Of a stretch of DNA of 63,429 bases, positions 63,171 to 63,429 are shown piece after piece (within the stretch, counting starts at the first letter, position 1; each line of letters begins with the position of its first letter). The notes beneath the pieces were generated by a model that worked only from the letters and a program-made list of their open reading frames with translations, was not told the DNA's origin and searched no databases. Origin of the DNA: Arthrobacter alkaliphilus (lineage in GTDB: Bacteria > Actinomycetota > Actinomycetes > Actinomycetales > Micrococcaceae); assembly GCF_021483235.1 (NCBI RefSeq), contig NZ_JAKEEC010000014.1:1-63429 (forward strand), written 5' to 3'. The position numbers and the translations under genes are program-made.

Positions 63171-63200
63171 TTGACAGTGACGTAGATCACCTGACACGAT
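63171..63200 (+). promoter_or_regulatory. Weak promoter candidate after the last LacI gene
   Basis: TTGACA (63171-63176) followed 18 nt later by CACGAT. The -35 is perfect, the -10 poor. It could drive the gene that starts at 63359. Confidence 0.35.
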
Positions 63201-63264
63201 CAGCAAAGTGCTGAATCGATCCGGCAAGACTGTCGCCGGATGGATGCGCTTGTTTTTTACTTTG

Positions 63265-63306
63265 GTGGTGGATCGATTCGGCAAAGTTGCCGAATCGATC
63301 CACCAC
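63265..63306. repeat. Perfect 42-bp inverted repeat
   Basis: GTGGTGGATCGATTCGGCAA (63265-63284) and its perfect complement (63287-63306) are separated by AG. A shorter, imperfect relative (GCTGAATCGATCC) lies at about 63210. It sits in the leader of a likely gene starting at 63359 and could be an operator or strong hairpin. Confidence 0.85.
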
Positions 63307-63358
63307 TAGGGCTCACTCGCCCACCACTCGCACGCCTTCCGACCTCAAGGAGCCGACT

Positions 63359-63429
63359 TTGGACCGTCCCGCCTTTTCAAACCCGTCGCCCGCCGGACCG
63401 CGCGGCGTCCGCACACGCTCAACCCGTCG
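63359..63429 (+). CDS. Start of a gene cut by the window edge (partial)
   Basis: TTG 63359 follows a good AAGGAG site and opens a frame (DRPAFSNPSPAGPRGVRTR...) that has no stop before the window end. It is Pro/Arg-rich, as in cytoplasmic N-termini of many actinobacterial membrane proteins. Only 23 codons are visible, so no function is proposed. Confidence 0.45.
   Translation, partial: MDRPAFSNPSPAGPRGVRTRSTR

Noticed and set aside
1..63429. CRISPR arrays, insertion sequences, prophage genes
   Set aside because: No regularly spaced short repeats, transposase motifs or phage structural proteins were seen; the only tandem repeat has no spacers.

Overview
GC-rich actinobacterial chromosome, most like Arthrobacter or a close relative (Micrococcaceae). 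This rests on base composition, frequent GTG/TTG starts, the tRNA-Phe sequence and the gene content. I ran no database search. All names come from motif and family recognition. The window has about 60 protein genes and four tRNA genes; I saw no rRNA, CRISPR array, transposase or integrase.

Region 1 (1-15,350) holds catabolic and housekeeping genes: hutH and hutG of histidine degradation, a purine permease, a CopC-type copper protein, a tandem universal stress protein beside a PEP-synthase/rifampicin-phosphotransferase-like enzyme, a metal-efflux CDF protein, a zincin-like protein, a LacI regulator with a PfkB sugar kinase, and an EamA exporter. Region 2 (15,600-15,960) is a tRNA-Glu/Asp/Phe cluster closed by a terminator.

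Region 3 (16,000-29,100) looks accessory: an Abi_2 abortive-infection protein, a GH26 hydrolase and TspO, then a compact selenocysteine locus. The formate dehydrogenase alpha gene is interrupted by an in-frame UGA at 19,769 that should encode selenocysteine. A hairpin exactly 11 nt downstream fits a bacterial SECIS. After it come the Fe-S and NrfD-type membrane subunits, selD on the opposite strand, tRNA-Sec, selA and selB. The locus therefore carries both a selenoprotein and all four decoding components. Read naively, the dehydrogenase would appear as two broken genes.

Region 4 (29,197-31,538) is a five-gene, mostly overlapping Asp23/Gls24-DUF2273-AmaP-like envelope stress operon. Region 5 (31,566-38,229) is alpha-glucoside use: GH13 glucosidase, binding protein, two permeases, a small membrane protein and a LacI regulator, with a LacI-type operator between the divergent arms and a strong hairpin after the binding-protein gene. 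Region 6 (38,256-46,708) has an unknown protein, exonuclease III, an HdeD-like protein, a CoA-transferase/SCP-x thiolase operon with a divergent IclR regulator, a fasciclin lipoprotein and a photolyase. Region 7 (46,844-54,448) is valine/branched-chain acid breakdown (mmsA, HIBYL-CoA hydrolase, mmsB, enoyl-CoA hydratase), a MarR regulator, an acyl-CoA synthetase and nadE. Region 8 (54,521 to the end) has a three-unit 32-bp tandem repeat, a LacI regulator divergent from a sugar ABC/isomerase/oxidoreductase operon, a second LacI regulator, a 42-bp palindrome, and the likely start of one more gene at the right edge.

Neither sugar ABC operon encodes its own ATPase, so both probably use a shared one encoded elsewhere.
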